Positions 17,820 through 27,078 of a DNA stretch of 64,000 nucleotides are shown here, one piece after another. The stretch is taken from the NCBI RefSeq assembly GCF_001509835.1, contig NZ_JXTJ01000003.1:1-64000 (forward strand). The letters are read 5' to 3'. The DNA comes from Allobosea sp. WAO. GTDB taxonomy: Bacteria > Pseudomonadota > Alphaproteobacteria > Rhizobiales > Beijerinckiaceae. Both the position numbers and the translations under genes were made by a program. The notes beneath the pieces were generated by a model that saw only the letters and a list, made by a program, of their open reading frames with translations, made no database searches and was not told where the DNA came from. How positions within the stretch are numbered: the first letter of the stretch is position 1; the number at the start of each line of letters is the position of its first letter.

Positions 17820-18446
17820 ATGCTGTCCCATGACCAAATCTGGAGCGCCATCGATGCGCTCGCCCAGCGCTATGGCCTCACCCCGTCGGGCCTTGCCCGC
17901 AAGGCCGGGCTCGATGCCACGACCTTCAACCGCTCAAAGCGAATCGGTTCCGACGGACGCGAGCGCTGGCCCTCGACCGAATCGATCGCCAAGATCCTCG
18001 CCGCCACCGGCGCCAGCTTCGACCAGTTCATGAATGCGGTGCGGCAGGGCGCGGCGCCGGTTCATACGATCCCACTGATAGGCTTCGCCCAGGCCGGCTC
18101 CGGCGGCTTCTTCGACGATGGCGGCTTCCCGGTCGGCTCCGGCTGGGACGAGGTCGCCTTTCCAGGCGTTCCGGACGAGAAGGCCTATGCGCTGGAGATC
18201 GCCGGGGACTCGATGCTGCCGCTCTATCGCGACGGCGACACCATCATCGTCTCGCCAGCGGCTGCGGTTCGGCGTGGCGACCGGGTCGTGGTCAAGACCG
18301 TCGATGGCGAGGTCCTGGCCAAGCAACTCAGGCGCCAGACCGCCAAGACTGTCGAGCTGGCTTCGCTCAATCCCGAGCATCCCGACCGGGTGCTGGCGCT
18401 GTCCGAGATCGCCTTCATGGCGCGGGTGATCTGGGCGAGCCAGTAG
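17820..18446 (+). CDS. XRE-type HTH regulator with S24 (LexA/CI-like) peptidase domain
   Basis: The ATG at 17820 follows the purine-rich sequence AGGAAAGAGG. The 208-residue product has an N-terminal HTH (~1-65, with SGLARKAGLDATTFNRSKR), followed by a LexA/S24 domain. The self-cleavage dyad is present: Ser131 in GDSM and Lys168 in LAKQ. Unlike LexA, the typical Ala-Gly cleavage site is not obvious between the domains, although QAGSGG at about residue 90 could serve. It may respond to stress or act as a general repressor. The palindrome at 17754-17771 is a likely binding site. Confidence 0.85.
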   Translation: MLSHDQIWSAIDALAQRYGLTPSGLARKAGLDATTFNRSKRIGSDGRERWPSTESIAKILAATGASFDQFMNAVRQGAAPVHTIPLIGFAQAGSGGFFDDGGFPVGSGWDEVAFPGVPDEKAYALEIAGDSMLPLYRDGDTIIVSPAAAVRRGDRVVVKTVDGEVLAKQLRRQTAKTVELASLNPEHPDRVLALSEIAFMARVIWASQ

Positions 18447-18494
18447 GCGAGGCCTGCCGAGAAGCCTGCTTCTGCCGGCCTAACGAAGCGGGGC

Positions 18495-19949
18495 TCAGGC
18501 TCGGGCATTGTGCCCGGGCAACGTCACCTTGAACACGGCGCCGAGCTCGGACGGTTCGAGATGGATCATGCCGCCATGCAGGCGGACGAGCTCGGCGGCA
18601 ATGGCGAGGCCGAGCCCGGTACCGCCGGGGGTCACCGAGCCGCGAAAGGCCTGGAACAGGTTCTGGCGCGCGCGTGCCGGAACCCCCGGGCCGTTGTCGG
18701 CGACGCGCAGCACCAGCTCGTTGCCTTCGAGGCCGCCGCTGATCGTCAGCATCGGCGCCCGGCCGTCCTGCTCGGCGCCGTCGTCCAGTGCCCGGATTGC
18801 GTTGCGCATCAGGTTGGAGAGCACGCGCGCCATCTGGTCGGGATCGACGTTGGCAACGAGGCTGGTCGGCAGCCGGTTGGCGAAGCCGACGGCGCCGCTC
18901 TCGCTCAGCCCGAGCAATTCCGCCTGCTCGGCGACGAGTTGGCGCAAAACCACCTCGCGCAGGCGCGGCGTCGCCTCCGCGGCGCGGCCATAGGCCAGCG
19001 TCGCCTGGCAGAACTCGATCGCCCGGTCCAGCGTCGCGATCAGGCGGGGGGCGAAGCTGCGGATCTTGGTGTCGCGGGTTTCGGTCAGCCGGTCGGACAT
19101 GAGCTGCGCCGCCGCCAGCATGTTGCGCAGGTCGTGGTTGATCTTGCTGACCGCGAGCCCGAGTTCGGCAAGGTGCTTCTTTGCGCGCAAATCGCTGGCG
19201 AGCGTCGCCTGCATGCGTGCCAGCGCCCGCTCTGCCTCGCCGACCTCGTCGACCCGGTCCGTCGGCGTGATGATCCGATAGGGGTTTTCCGGATCGTTCT
19301 CGAATTCCATGACATTGGCGGCGAGACGCCGGATCGGCGTCACGATCAGCCAGTTCAGCGCAAAATAGATCATCCCGGCGCTGAGTGCAGAGATCAGCAG
19401 CGAGATCAGCAGCAGGTTCCAGGAGAATTTCAGCATCGCCTGCCGAAGCGGTGCCTCGTCGATCACCATCTCGACGAAGTCGGCGGCGCCGACCGCCTGC
19501 CCGACCACGCGGATCGGTAGCTTATGGGCAGGCCGCAGCAGCAGCGAGACCGCTTCCGCGATAGAGGCCATCCGACCGAGATTGCGCAGGTCGACCGTCT
19601 GCGCCACCTCGGGCGGCATCGCGTCGAGGCTGAGCAGGCGGCGCGCCCCGCCGACGCGTGCCGCGATCGCGCGGGCGCCGACGCCGGTGAGCAGGCGCTC
19701 CTCGCTGCCCTCCGGCAAATTGTCGTTCGGTGCGCCCTCGAGCACCAGCACGGCTATCTGCGCCGCCGCCAGACGGTCGTTCAGCCAGTTGCGCCTGTAA
19801 TTTGCGATCGAGGGCAGGTAGATCAGCACCTCCGCCAGCATGACGAAGAGCGTCGTCAGAATCAGCAGCTTTGCCGACAGGCCAAGGCGCGTCAGGCTAC
19901 GCGGCTGGCTTATCGACAGGCTGTTGGGATCGAAATCTCTCTCCGGCAT
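18495..19949 (-). CDS. HAMP-domain sensor histidine kinase
   Basis: The 484-residue product has two membrane segments (about 27-47 and 180-200) flanking a periplasmic sensor of ~130 residues, then a HAMP domain. The HisKA phosphoacceptor is His272 in SKINHDLRN. The HATPase domain has N-box LMRNAIRAL, G1 DNGPGVP and G2 GTGLGLAIAAELVRLHGG. No response regulator is adjacent. It lies 10 bases upstream of nothing regulatory on this strand; the next gene in the same direction is the FAD oxidoreductase upstream. Stimulus unknown. Confidence 0.9.
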   Translation of the reverse strand: MPERDFDPNSLSISQPRSLTRLGLSAKLLILTTLFVMLAEVLIYLPSIANYRRNWLNDRLAAAQIAVLVLEGAPNDNLPEGSEERLLTGVGARAIAARVGGARRLLSLDAMPPEVAQTVDLRNLGRMASIAEAVSLLLRPAHKLPIRVVGQAVGAADFVEMVIDEAPLRQAMLKFSWNLLLISLLISALSAGMIYFALNWLIVTPIRRLAANVMEFENDPENPYRIITPTDRVDEVGEAERALARMQATLASDLRAKKHLAELGLAVSKINHDLRNMLAAAQLMSDRLTETRDTKIRSFAPRLIATLDRAIEFCQATLAYGRAAEATPRLREVVLRQLVAEQAELLGLSESGAVGFANRLPTSLVANVDPDQMARVLSNLMRNAIRALDDGAEQDGRAPMLTISGGLEGNELVLRVADNGPGVPARARQNLFQAFRGSVTPGGTGLGLAIAAELVRLHGGMIHLEPSELGAVFKVTLPGHNARA

Positions 19950-19959
19950 GAAGCGCAGT

Positions 19960-21420
19960 CTATCCGAAGCGCCGCAGGAAGCCGATCAGTCGGCGAATGC
20001 CGGGCTTGGAGGCGAGCGGCGCATGAACGGAAAGGGCGGCGCGCTTGGAAATCTCCGATAGGGTGGGCGAGGGCAGGACCAACCCGGCCACGTCCTTGAC
20101 GGCGAGGCGCTGCTGCACCGCGAGGCACCAGAGCCCGATCAGTTCGCCCGCCTGAGCACCGACGATGGTGACGCCGAGAATCCGGCCCCTCTTGTCGGTG
20201 ATGAGCTTGATGAGCCCTTCGCTGTGGCGTTCGGCCTGGGCCCGCTCGTTCTCGGCATAGGGCCAGCGTAGCACACCGATCGCCCCCTGCTCGCGAGCCT
20301 CGGCCTCGGACACGCCGAGGCTCGCCACTTCAGGCTGGCAGAGGGTCAGCCGGGGGATCGCCTGGCCTGTGGCGTTGATCGGCAGGCGAAACAGCGCATT
20401 GCGCACGACCAGCGCCGCATGGTGCTCGGCGGCATGGGCCGAGGGTGGCGCTCCGGCGATGCTGGCGCAATCGCCGATCGCGAAGATGCGGCGGTTCGCG
20501 GTCCGCAGGCCGCGGTCGACCGGGATCGCGCCCGCGTCGCTGCTTACGCCTGCAAGGTCGAGATCGAGTTCCGTGAGCGCCGGCGCCCGGCCGGTAGCGA
20601 CAAGCAGGTGCGTGCCCTCGATCGTGATGCCGTCACCGCCGTCGCTTGAGGCGAGCACGAGGCGCAGTCGATGCCGGGAAGCCCCCGCCCGCAGGACGGC
20701 GCTGCCTTCATGTAATTCGACACCGTCCCGCAGCAGGGCGCGCCGAACGAGATCGGTCGCCTCCGGGTCCTCCTGCGGCAGCAGCCCGTCTGGCAGGACG
20801 AGGACGACCTCGCTGCCAAGTCGGCGCATCGCCTGCGCCAGTTCGATGCCGTTCGGTTCGCCGCCGAGGACGAGCAGCCGCTCGGGCCTGCGCGGCAAGG
20901 CCGCGAGCGCCGCGCCGGTGAGGCAGGGCAACTCGGCAAGGCCGGGGATCGGCGGCAAGGTCGGCTGCGCACCGACCGCGACGACGAAGCGCCTGGCCCT
21001 GATCCGGTGCTCGCCGGCCGCGAGCGTGTGGCGGTTGAGAAAATGCGCGTCGCTCTTCAGCAGGACGATGCCGAGAGCCGCGAGGCGCTCCGCCGAGCCG
21101 TTGGCCGCAAGCGCGGCAGCGATCTGGCCGGCATGGCTGCGCAGCTGCGCTGCGTCGACCTGCGGCTCACCCGTGGAAATTCCGAAGCGCCGGGCCTCGC
21201 GGATGGTCTGGACCCGCTCTGCTGCGGCGGAGAATGCGGCGGACGGGGTGGAGCTGGCGCCTGACCGGTCGGAGCCGCGGGCGGTCTCGACCAGTACGAC
21301 GGAGACGCCGAACAGCGCTGCGGTGGTCGCGACCGTGAGTGCGCCGGGGCCGGAGCCGACGACGCAGATATCTGGCGTCATTGGCCCGGGGCTGGCCAAT
21401 GCTTTGGCGGTCTCGGTCAA
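19960..21420 (-). CDS. FAD-dependent pyridine nucleotide-disulfide oxidoreductase-like protein lacking redox cysteines
   Basis: The likely start is TTG at 21420, preceded by GGAG eight bases upstream; ATG at 21381 is an alternative. The 486-residue product has the FAD-binding VVGSGPGALTVA, an NAD-binding LLVLGGEPNGIELA, the second FAD motif IFAIGDCASIAG and the dimerisation domain of the lipoamide-dehydrogenase/mercuric-reductase family. Two catalytic features are missing. Where CxxxxC is expected, the sequence reads GASSTPSAA. The C-terminal HPT-type motif reads PSPTLSE, without His. It is therefore unlikely to reduce disulfides and may be an NAD(P)H-quinone or other flavin oxidoreductase. 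Substrate unknown. Confidence 0.8.
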   Translation of the reverse strand: MTETAKALASPGPMTPDICVVGSGPGALTVATTAALFGVSVVLVETARGSDRSGASSTPSAAFSAAAERVQTIREARRFGISTGEPQVDAAQLRSHAGQIAAALAANGSAERLAALGIVLLKSDAHFLNRHTLAAGEHRIRARRFVVAVGAQPTLPPIPGLAELPCLTGAALAALPRRPERLLVLGGEPNGIELAQAMRRLGSEVVLVLPDGLLPQEDPEATDLVRRALLRDGVELHEGSAVLRAGASRHRLRLVLASSDGGDGITIEGTHLLVATGRAPALTELDLDLAGVSSDAGAIPVDRGLRTANRRIFAIGDCASIAGAPPSAHAAEHHAALVVRNALFRLPINATGQAIPRLTLCQPEVASLGVSEAEAREQGAIGVLRWPYAENERAQAERHSEGLIKLITDKRGRILGVTIVGAQAGELIGLWCLAVQQRLAVKDVAGLVLPSPTLSEISKRAALSVHAPLASKPGIRRLIGFLRRFG

Positions 21421-21540
21421 CGCCGCGTCTCCGGACTCGTTTCCCTAGCTTTGCTGATGCGTTGCCGGAACCGCGGAATCAAGGCCGCATCGTCGTGAAG
21501 GGCAGGAATCGAGCAACGCGGGCGGCAGACCCGGACGAGT

Positions 21541-23901
21541 TCAGGCTCGCTTGCGAGAGTCGCTTTTGACGAAGTCGGAGACCGGCTCGGGCTTGCCGAA
21601 CAGATAGCCCTGCGCCCGCTGCGCCCCGAGCAACTGCACCGCCATGCGCTGCGCCTCGGTCTCGATGCCCTCGACCACGACATTCATCGAAAGACGGCGG
21701 GCAAGCTGGCAGACCGCTTCGATGATCGCCTTCGAGGCTTCGTCGGCGTTGACGTTGCGGCTGAAGCTCTGGTCGATCTTCACCTGCGAGAACGGGTAGG
21801 TCGAAAGATAGGCCAGCGATGAATAGCCGGTCCCGAAATCGTCGAGCGCGAACTTGATCCCGATCGTGCGCAATTCGTTGATCAGCTCGAGCGTAGCCTT
21901 GTTGTCCTCGATCAGCAGCGATTCGGTGACTTCCAGCGTCAGCCTGCCCGGCGCGAGGCCGGCCGCGAGCAGGGCGTCCTTGACGGTCTGCACCAGGCGC
22001 AGCGGCTCGCGGAACTGCAAGGGCGAGACGTTGACCGAGACGCCAACCCCGTCGGGCCATTTCGCCGCGTCGATGCAGGCCTGGGCGATCGCCCAGTCGC
22101 CCATTGCCGCGATCAGGCCGGACTGCTCGGCGATCGGGATGAAGACGTTGGGCGGAACCATGCCGCGTGTCGGATGCGACCAGCGCATCAGGGCTTCGCG
22201 GGTCACGACCTGCTGCGTGCGCAGGTCGATGATCGGCTGGTAGTAGAGCTGGAGCGTGCCTTCGGCGCTGGCCTGGCGCAGGTCGACCTCGATCTCGTGA
22301 CGGTCGAGCATCTCCTCGGCCATCAGCGGGTCGAAGAATGTCGCGGTGTTGCGGCCCGCTGCTTTGGCCTTGTAGAGCGCGGTATCGGCGTGGCGCAGCA
22401 GATCGGCGGGGTTGGCGCCATCCACGGGTGCGAGCGCGATGCCGATGCTGGCGGTGACGTAGACGGTCTTGGTATCGAGCACGAAGGCGCGGCCCATGGC
22501 CTCGATCATCCGCTGCGCGATGACCCTGACCGTATCGACATCGGCAGCCGGCAGAATGAGCACGAACTCGTCGCCGCCGAAACGCGCCAGCATGTCGCTC
22601 TGCCGGATGGCGCTCTTCAGCCGTGCCGCGGTCTGGACCAGGACCTTGTCGCCGATGTCGTGGCCGAGATTGTCGTTGACCTGCTTGAAGCCGTCGAGGT
22701 CGATATACAGCAGCGCGAATGCCTGACCCGTGCGCTCCTGCTTCTTGAACGCCTCGGCGAGCTGGCCGTTGAACTCGAAGCGATTGGCGAGCCCGGTGAG
22801 CTCGTCGAAGCGCGCCATCTGCTCGATCAGCGCCTCCGTCGCCTTCCGCTCGGTCGCGTCCTCGGTCAGCATTAGCACACCGCCCTCGGCTGCCGGCGCG
22901 ATGGTGACCACCAGCATGCGGCCGTTGCGCGACTGGAACTCGTAGATGGCGGCCTGCTGCGTCGCCTGCACCCGGTCGAGCGCGGTCTTGATCGCGCGGA
23001 CCTGCTCGGCGCTCGCGATCTGACGCTCGACCAGGAAGCGGGCGATGGCGGTGATCGGCGTGCCCGGCAGGGTCAGCGTCTCCGGCATGCCATAGAGCGC
23101 GGCATGCGGAGCGTTGGACACGGCGAGCTCGAGCTTGCGATCGAACATCGCGAGCCCGTGGATCATGGTGTTCAGTGCGGCATCGAGGGTCAGGTTCTGC
23201 GAATGCAGGGCCGTGGCCAGCGCCTTGGATTGTTTGGTGGCGTCGCTCAGCGCCAAGAGATTGCGATGCAGCGAGTTGGTGATCGCGATGTTCGCCGCCA
23301 CATAAAGAAAGGCGAAATAGCCGATATAGTGATAATACGGGTTGTGGGCCTGGATCAGGCCCACCGCCATCGGCACGCAGAAGGTGAGGAGCTGGACAGC
23401 GACGAACTTCGGCCGGCCGGCATTGCGCGCGACGTAGCCGGAGGCAAGTGCGATCGTGGAAGCGACCGAGGTGATGTGGGCCGCCGCATCGTCGGTGTGC
23501 GCGAGCGCGACATAGCAGCTGTAACCGAGCACGGCGCTGAAGACGGTCGCGCCGGCGAAGTACTCGCGATCCCAGCGCCGCGTTTCCTCGTAGGTATCCT
23601 CCGAATGATCGAGCCTGCGGTAGCGGATCACGGTCAGGATGCGCAGCACGACCACCAGCGCGACCGACAGCGTCAGCGTCATGAAGATCTGAGCGCCGGT
23701 CGAGAGCCAGCAGAGATAGGGCGTCAGGATGCCGGCGATGCCGCCCGGGATGATCGAGCCCGGCGAGGAGAACAGGGACGAAACCAGCAGCCGATAATCG
23801 GCGAGATCGACCTCGCCCGCGCTGCCATATGCGATGGCCGGCGGCTCCGTCATCTCGCCGCGCACATCCATCGCGCGCTGCCGGTTCGGCGCTTCCGCCA
23901 T
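21541..23901 (-). CDS. Membrane PAS-GGDEF-EAL cyclic-di-GMP protein
   Basis: I chose the ATG at 23901, which has GGGCAGGAG directly upstream, over a GTG at 23925. The 786-residue product has an N-terminal block of about five to six membrane helices (~45-210) and a PAS-like domain (~240-350). A GGDEF domain with intact GGDEF at residues 442-446 and I-site RQSD (433-436) follows, then an EAL domain starting with EAL at 569-571 and retaining EVTESLLIED and DDFGTGYSS motifs. Both cyclase and phosphodiesterase activities look possible. It lies 150 bases downstream of an RpfF-like gene on the same strand, so it may respond to a fatty-acid signal. Confidence 0.92.
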   Translation of the reverse strand: MAEAPNRQRAMDVRGEMTEPPAIAYGSAGEVDLADYRLLVSSLFSSPGSIIPGGIAGILTPYLCWLSTGAQIFMTLTLSVALVVVLRILTVIRYRRLDHSEDTYEETRRWDREYFAGATVFSAVLGYSCYVALAHTDDAAAHITSVASTIALASGYVARNAGRPKFVAVQLLTFCVPMAVGLIQAHNPYYHYIGYFAFLYVAANIAITNSLHRNLLALSDATKQSKALATALHSQNLTLDAALNTMIHGLAMFDRKLELAVSNAPHAALYGMPETLTLPGTPITAIARFLVERQIASAEQVRAIKTALDRVQATQQAAIYEFQSRNGRMLVVTIAPAAEGGVLMLTEDATERKATEALIEQMARFDELTGLANRFEFNGQLAEAFKKQERTGQAFALLYIDLDGFKQVNDNLGHDIGDKVLVQTAARLKSAIRQSDMLARFGGDEFVLILPAADVDTVRVIAQRMIEAMGRAFVLDTKTVYVTASIGIALAPVDGANPADLLRHADTALYKAKAAGRNTATFFDPLMAEEMLDRHEIEVDLRQASAEGTLQLYYQPIIDLRTQQVVTREALMRWSHPTRGMVPPNVFIPIAEQSGLIAAMGDWAIAQACIDAAKWPDGVGVSVNVSPLQFREPLRLVQTVKDALLAAGLAPGRLTLEVTESLLIEDNKATLELINELRTIGIKFALDDFGTGYSSLAYLSTYPFSQVKIDQSFSRNVNADEASKAIIEAVCQLARRLSMNVVVEGIETEAQRMAVQLLGAQRAQGYLFGKPEPVSDFVKSDSRKRA

Positions 23902-24051
23902 AAACTCCTGCCCTTCGACGGCCACGGGGAGGCAGCGACAGCTTGGTCGTTCGCCTCGTTCTTAAACCGCTTTAGGTCAGAAAGGTAAAAGTTCCGTGAG
24001 ATTTACGCTACCGAGTCGTGGGATCGCCCGGTGCCGCCCGGGCGCTGCGCC

Positions 24052-25014
24052 TCAGTGGCGTCCGGAGCCGGAGGTGCTGGGCTCTCCCTGCCGTTGGTAG
24101 ACGCGCGCGAGCATGCGGTCCTGGGTCTGGGCGATGCGCTGCAGCTTGGAGATCGCGGAGGGGTGCAGGCGCAGCATGCAGTCCGTCCAGATCTGGCCGA
24201 GATGCTCGAGTTCCTCGCGCAGATCGCCGGCCCGGCGGTTGAAGGCCGAGAACAGCGCCGTCTTGGCGGCATGCATCGGTAGCGAGTCGGCAGCGTATTT
24301 GCGGATCCAGTCCTCGCCCGTGCCGGTCGGCACGACAGCTTCGAGACCGCCGGCTGCCATGAACTCCTCTGCGCTCATTTCTTCGGCCGAAAGTAGCATC
24401 CGTTCCGCGGCGCGCGCGCCCATGCGGCGCGACAGGATCGCCACCGCGGTGATCGGAAAATGGTTGAACTTGATCTCGGGGTAGACGAACGAGGCCTGCT
24501 CTTCGGCGATCATGATGTTGCATGAGCGCGGCGCGTCGATCCCGCCGCCGATCGCCTTGGCGTGGATCGTCGACAGCGTCACCACGAGCCCGTTCAGGCC
24601 GCTTGCGTTGCGGACGGCTCCTTCGATCGACAGGCGGGCATATTCCTGCAGCGCGGCCCGGTCGTTCTTGGCCAGGCAGTCGAGATAGAAGTCGAGATCT
24701 CCGCCGAGCGTGAAGAACGGGCCGGTGCCACGGAAGGCAAGGAAGCGCACGGGCGCGGAGTGGTAATCCTCCGGTGCGCTCCAGAGATCCATGATCGCCT
24801 GCTGCACCTTACCCAGACTGTCGAGCAACTGCAGCGTGAAGACCGGCTTCAGCTCCGGTTTGATCGTGACCCAGAGCGTCCTGATCTCCGGCTCATAGGC
24901 GAGCTGCACCTCCGGCAGGAAGCCGGCGCTGTGGCGGATCGCCTCGATCACCTCCTTGCCTGTCAGTCCCCGAGCCGGCGCGCCGCCGATCGCCGGTGCA
25001 TAGCTCTGGAACAT
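24052..25014 (-). CDS. Crotonase-family RpfF-like protein (possible DSF synthase)
   Basis: The start at 25014 is set by GAGGAG eight bases upstream. The 320-residue product has a crotonase core with FRGTGPFFTLGGDLDFY (oxyanion-hole region) and IHAKAIGGGID, then YPEIKFNHFP. The long N-terminal extension and helix-rich C-terminus resemble RpfF, which makes diffusible fatty-acid signals (DSF family) from acyl-ACP. RpfF needs two Glu residues; by eye the equivalents here are Asp160 and Glu180, so the first is a conservative change. It could instead be a plain enoyl-CoA hydratase relative. The downstream GGDEF-EAL gene supports the signalling reading. Confidence 0.68.
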   Translation of the reverse strand: MFQSYAPAIGGAPARGLTGKEVIEAIRHSAGFLPEVQLAYEPEIRTLWVTIKPELKPVFTLQLLDSLGKVQQAIMDLWSAPEDYHSAPVRFLAFRGTGPFFTLGGDLDFYLDCLAKNDRAALQEYARLSIEGAVRNASGLNGLVVTLSTIHAKAIGGGIDAPRSCNIMIAEEQASFVYPEIKFNHFPITAVAILSRRMGARAAERMLLSAEEMSAEEFMAAGGLEAVVPTGTGEDWIRKYAADSLPMHAAKTALFSAFNRRAGDLREELEHLGQIWTDCMLRLHPSAISKLQRIAQTQDRMLARVYQRQGEPSTSGSGRH

Positions 25015-25537
25015 CCCGCTCTCCTCGTCTCTCGACCCGCCGGAAAGGTACGTGAAGTTAATAATCTGTAAACGCAAACTCCCGGAAATGGTTAATTCCA
25101 TTAGGATTTGTGAGCCTTCTAAGCAGTTCGGCACGCTCTGCGCCGACGCGTCGGCGCCCCAAAACTCGACGGGTTCCTGCGGTTTGCCGGCTCACGCAAT
25201 GGTTGTGCCGAGGTTGCGGTCGATAGCGGTGCATGTGCCCGGAAGAGAAGAAACCGGCGGTGCCAGGGGAGCTGACGGGCGATTTCGCCGCCGCTCGACC
25301 TGCATTCAGAGAAGGAAGCCGCGGTCGGAAGGCTTGCCGCCCCGTCGCCGGCGCCTGCGGCTGTCTCGCGTCTGTGCCGGTTTGGTCGCAGTTGTGCCGC
25401 AATCGGCCTGCCAAAAGGTTTGCAGAGCGGTTGGCGCTTCTCCTGCGCCGGCTGTCTTGTCCGCAGGCGCCCGAGCGGCTAACCATTCCAGCGCCCGACG
25501 CCTCGCTGCGGCGGGACATTTCCGACGAGCTGACGAC
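25015..25537. other. Gene-poor region upstream of the RpfF-like gene
   Basis: This 523-base stretch holds no gene I can support. It contains an AT-richer patch at about 25050-25110 that could be the RpfF-like promoter. A 102-codon open frame (25233-25541, plus) has no ribosome-binding site and no recognisable protein signature. No tRNA or regulatory RNA fold was recognised. Confidence 0.45.
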
Positions 25538-25702
25538 TTGAGCCGCCAGACCGAAGCCGACGAGCAGAAAAGGGCGCGCCTTGCTGCCGCCCTGCGCGAG
25601 AACCTGAAACGCCGCAAGGCGCAGGCGCGCGCGCGGCGGACGGCCGAGACGGAAGCGACAGACGACACGCCGCCCGCCCAGGCCGAAACCTCCCGGTCCT
25701 GA
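25538..25702 (+). CDS. Small basic conserved protein upstream of murA
   Basis: An open frame ending at 25702 encodes, from a TTG at 25538, a 54-residue hydrophilic peptide with the block [22 protein letters not shown] recognise this as a small protein commonly encoded immediately upstream of murA in Rhizobiales, function unknown. The frame extends further upstream, but that part looks non-coding. TTG is a weak choice of start, since the ribosome-binding site GACGAG is poor. It lies 55 bases before murA on the same strand, so shared transcription is likely. Confidence 0.5.
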   Translation: MSRQTEADEQKRARLAAALRENLKRRKAQARARRTAETEATDDTPPAQAETSRS

Positions 25703-25757
25703 CCTAATTCCCTTCCGCCGGCGCTCCCACGCCGGCCGCGCCAGCAGGACGAGCCAG

Positions 25758-27047
25758 ATGGACCGTATCCGCATCACCGGCGGCCAGCGCCTTGACGGCG
25801 TCATCCCGATCTCGGGCGCCAAGAACGCGGCGCTGCCGCTGATGATCGCCAGCTTGCTGACCGACGAGACGCTGACGCTCGCCAATGTGCCGCGTCTCTC
25901 GGACGTCAGCGCGCTCTCGCGCATCCTCTCCAATCACGGCGTCGATCGCTCGATCGCCGGCAAGCGTGCCGGCCAGACCTCGGAGACCGGCCAGACCTTC
26001 GCGTTGACCGCCCGCCAGATTGTCGACACCTGCGCGCCCTACGAACTGGTCTCGACCATGCGCGCCAGCTTCTGGGTGATCGCGCCGATCCTGGCCCGGA
26101 TGGGCGAGGCCAAGGTCTCGCTGCCCGGCGGCTGCGCCATCGGCACGCGCCCGGTCGATCTCCTGCTGATGGCGCTGGAGCGCCTCGGCGCCAAGATCGA
26201 CATCGAGAACGGCTATGCTTTGGCGCGGGCTCCGAAGGGCCTTAAGGGTGGCGATATCGTCTTTCCGAAGGTCACGGTCGGCGGCACCCACACCGCCTTG
26301 ATGGCGGCGGTCCTCGCCGACGGCGTCACCACCATCGAGAACGCCGCGCGCGAGCCCGAAGTCGTCGACCTTGCCGACTGCCTCAACAAGATGGGCGCGA
26401 AGATCGAAGGCGCCGGCACCTCGACCATCACCATTCGCGGCGTCGGCCGCCTCGGCGGCACGCATCATGCCGTGCTGCCCGACCGGATCGAGACCGGCAC
26501 CTATGCCATGGCGGTGGCGATGACCGGCGGCGACGTCCTGCTCGAAGGCGCTCGTGCCGACCTGCTCCAGTCAGCGCTCGACGTGATGTCCGAGGCCGGC
26601 GTCGAGGTTTCGACCAGCAATGAAGGCGTCCGGATCCGCCGCAATGGCGCGGCGCTCGAGCCGGTCGACGTCACCACCGACCCGTTTCCTGGCTTCCCGA
26701 CCGATCTTCAGGCGCAGCTCATGGCGCTGATGACACGGGCCAATGGCACCTCGCGCATCCGCGAGACGATCTTCGAGAACCGCTTCATGCATGTGCAGGA
26801 GCTCGCCCGGCTCGGCGCGAAGATCAGGCTCGACGGCGACGCCGCCTATGTCGACGGTGTCGAGAAGCTGACCGGCGCCCCGGTGATGGCGACGGACCTG
26901 CGCGCCTCGGTCTCGCTGGTGATCGGCGGGCTCGTGGCCGAGGGCGATACCATGATCAACCGCGTCTACCATCTCGATCGCGGTTTCGAGGCACTTGAGG
27001 CCAAGCTCGGCCGCTGCGGCGCCCAGATCGAACGCATCAGCGGTTGA
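25758..27047 (+). CDS. murA: UDP-N-acetylglucosamine 1-carboxyvinyltransferase
   Basis: The 429-residue enzyme transfers enolpyruvate from PEP to UDP-GlcNAc, the first committed step of peptidoglycan synthesis. Substrate-binding Lys and Asn lie in GAKNAALP near residue 22. The catalytic loop is [14 protein letters not shown] with Cys126, so the enzyme should be fosfomycin-sensitive in principle. The C-terminal half has FPTDLQAQ and the closing [11 protein letters not shown]. Length and motifs match the family. It heads a run of same-strand genes (DUF2948, hisD, UPF0262, phosphatase). Confidence 0.97.
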   Translation: MDRIRITGGQRLDGVIPISGAKNAALPLMIASLLTDETLTLANVPRLSDVSALSRILSNHGVDRSIAGKRAGQTSETGQTFALTARQIVDTCAPYELVSTMRASFWVIAPILARMGEAKVSLPGGCAIGTRPVDLLLMALERLGAKIDIENGYALARAPKGLKGGDIVFPKVTVGGTHTALMAAVLADGVTTIENAAREPEVVDLADCLNKMGAKIEGAGTSTITIRGVGRLGGTHHAVLPDRIETGTYAMAVAMTGGDVLLEGARADLLQSALDVMSEAGVEVSTSNEGVRIRRNGAALEPVDVTTDPFPGFPTDLQAQLMALMTRANGTSRIRETIFENRFMHVQELARLGAKIRLDGDAAYVDGVEKLTGAPVMATDLRASVSLVIGGLVAEGDTMINRVYHLDRGFEALEAKLGRCGAQIERISG

Positions 27048-27078
27048 CGCCGGCAGGCGTCCCGGCCAGATAGGGCGC

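Noticed and set aside
25233..25541. A 102-codon open frame upstream of murA
   Set aside because: No ribosome-binding site, odd composition (many Cys, Arg, Pro) and no resemblance to a known protein.
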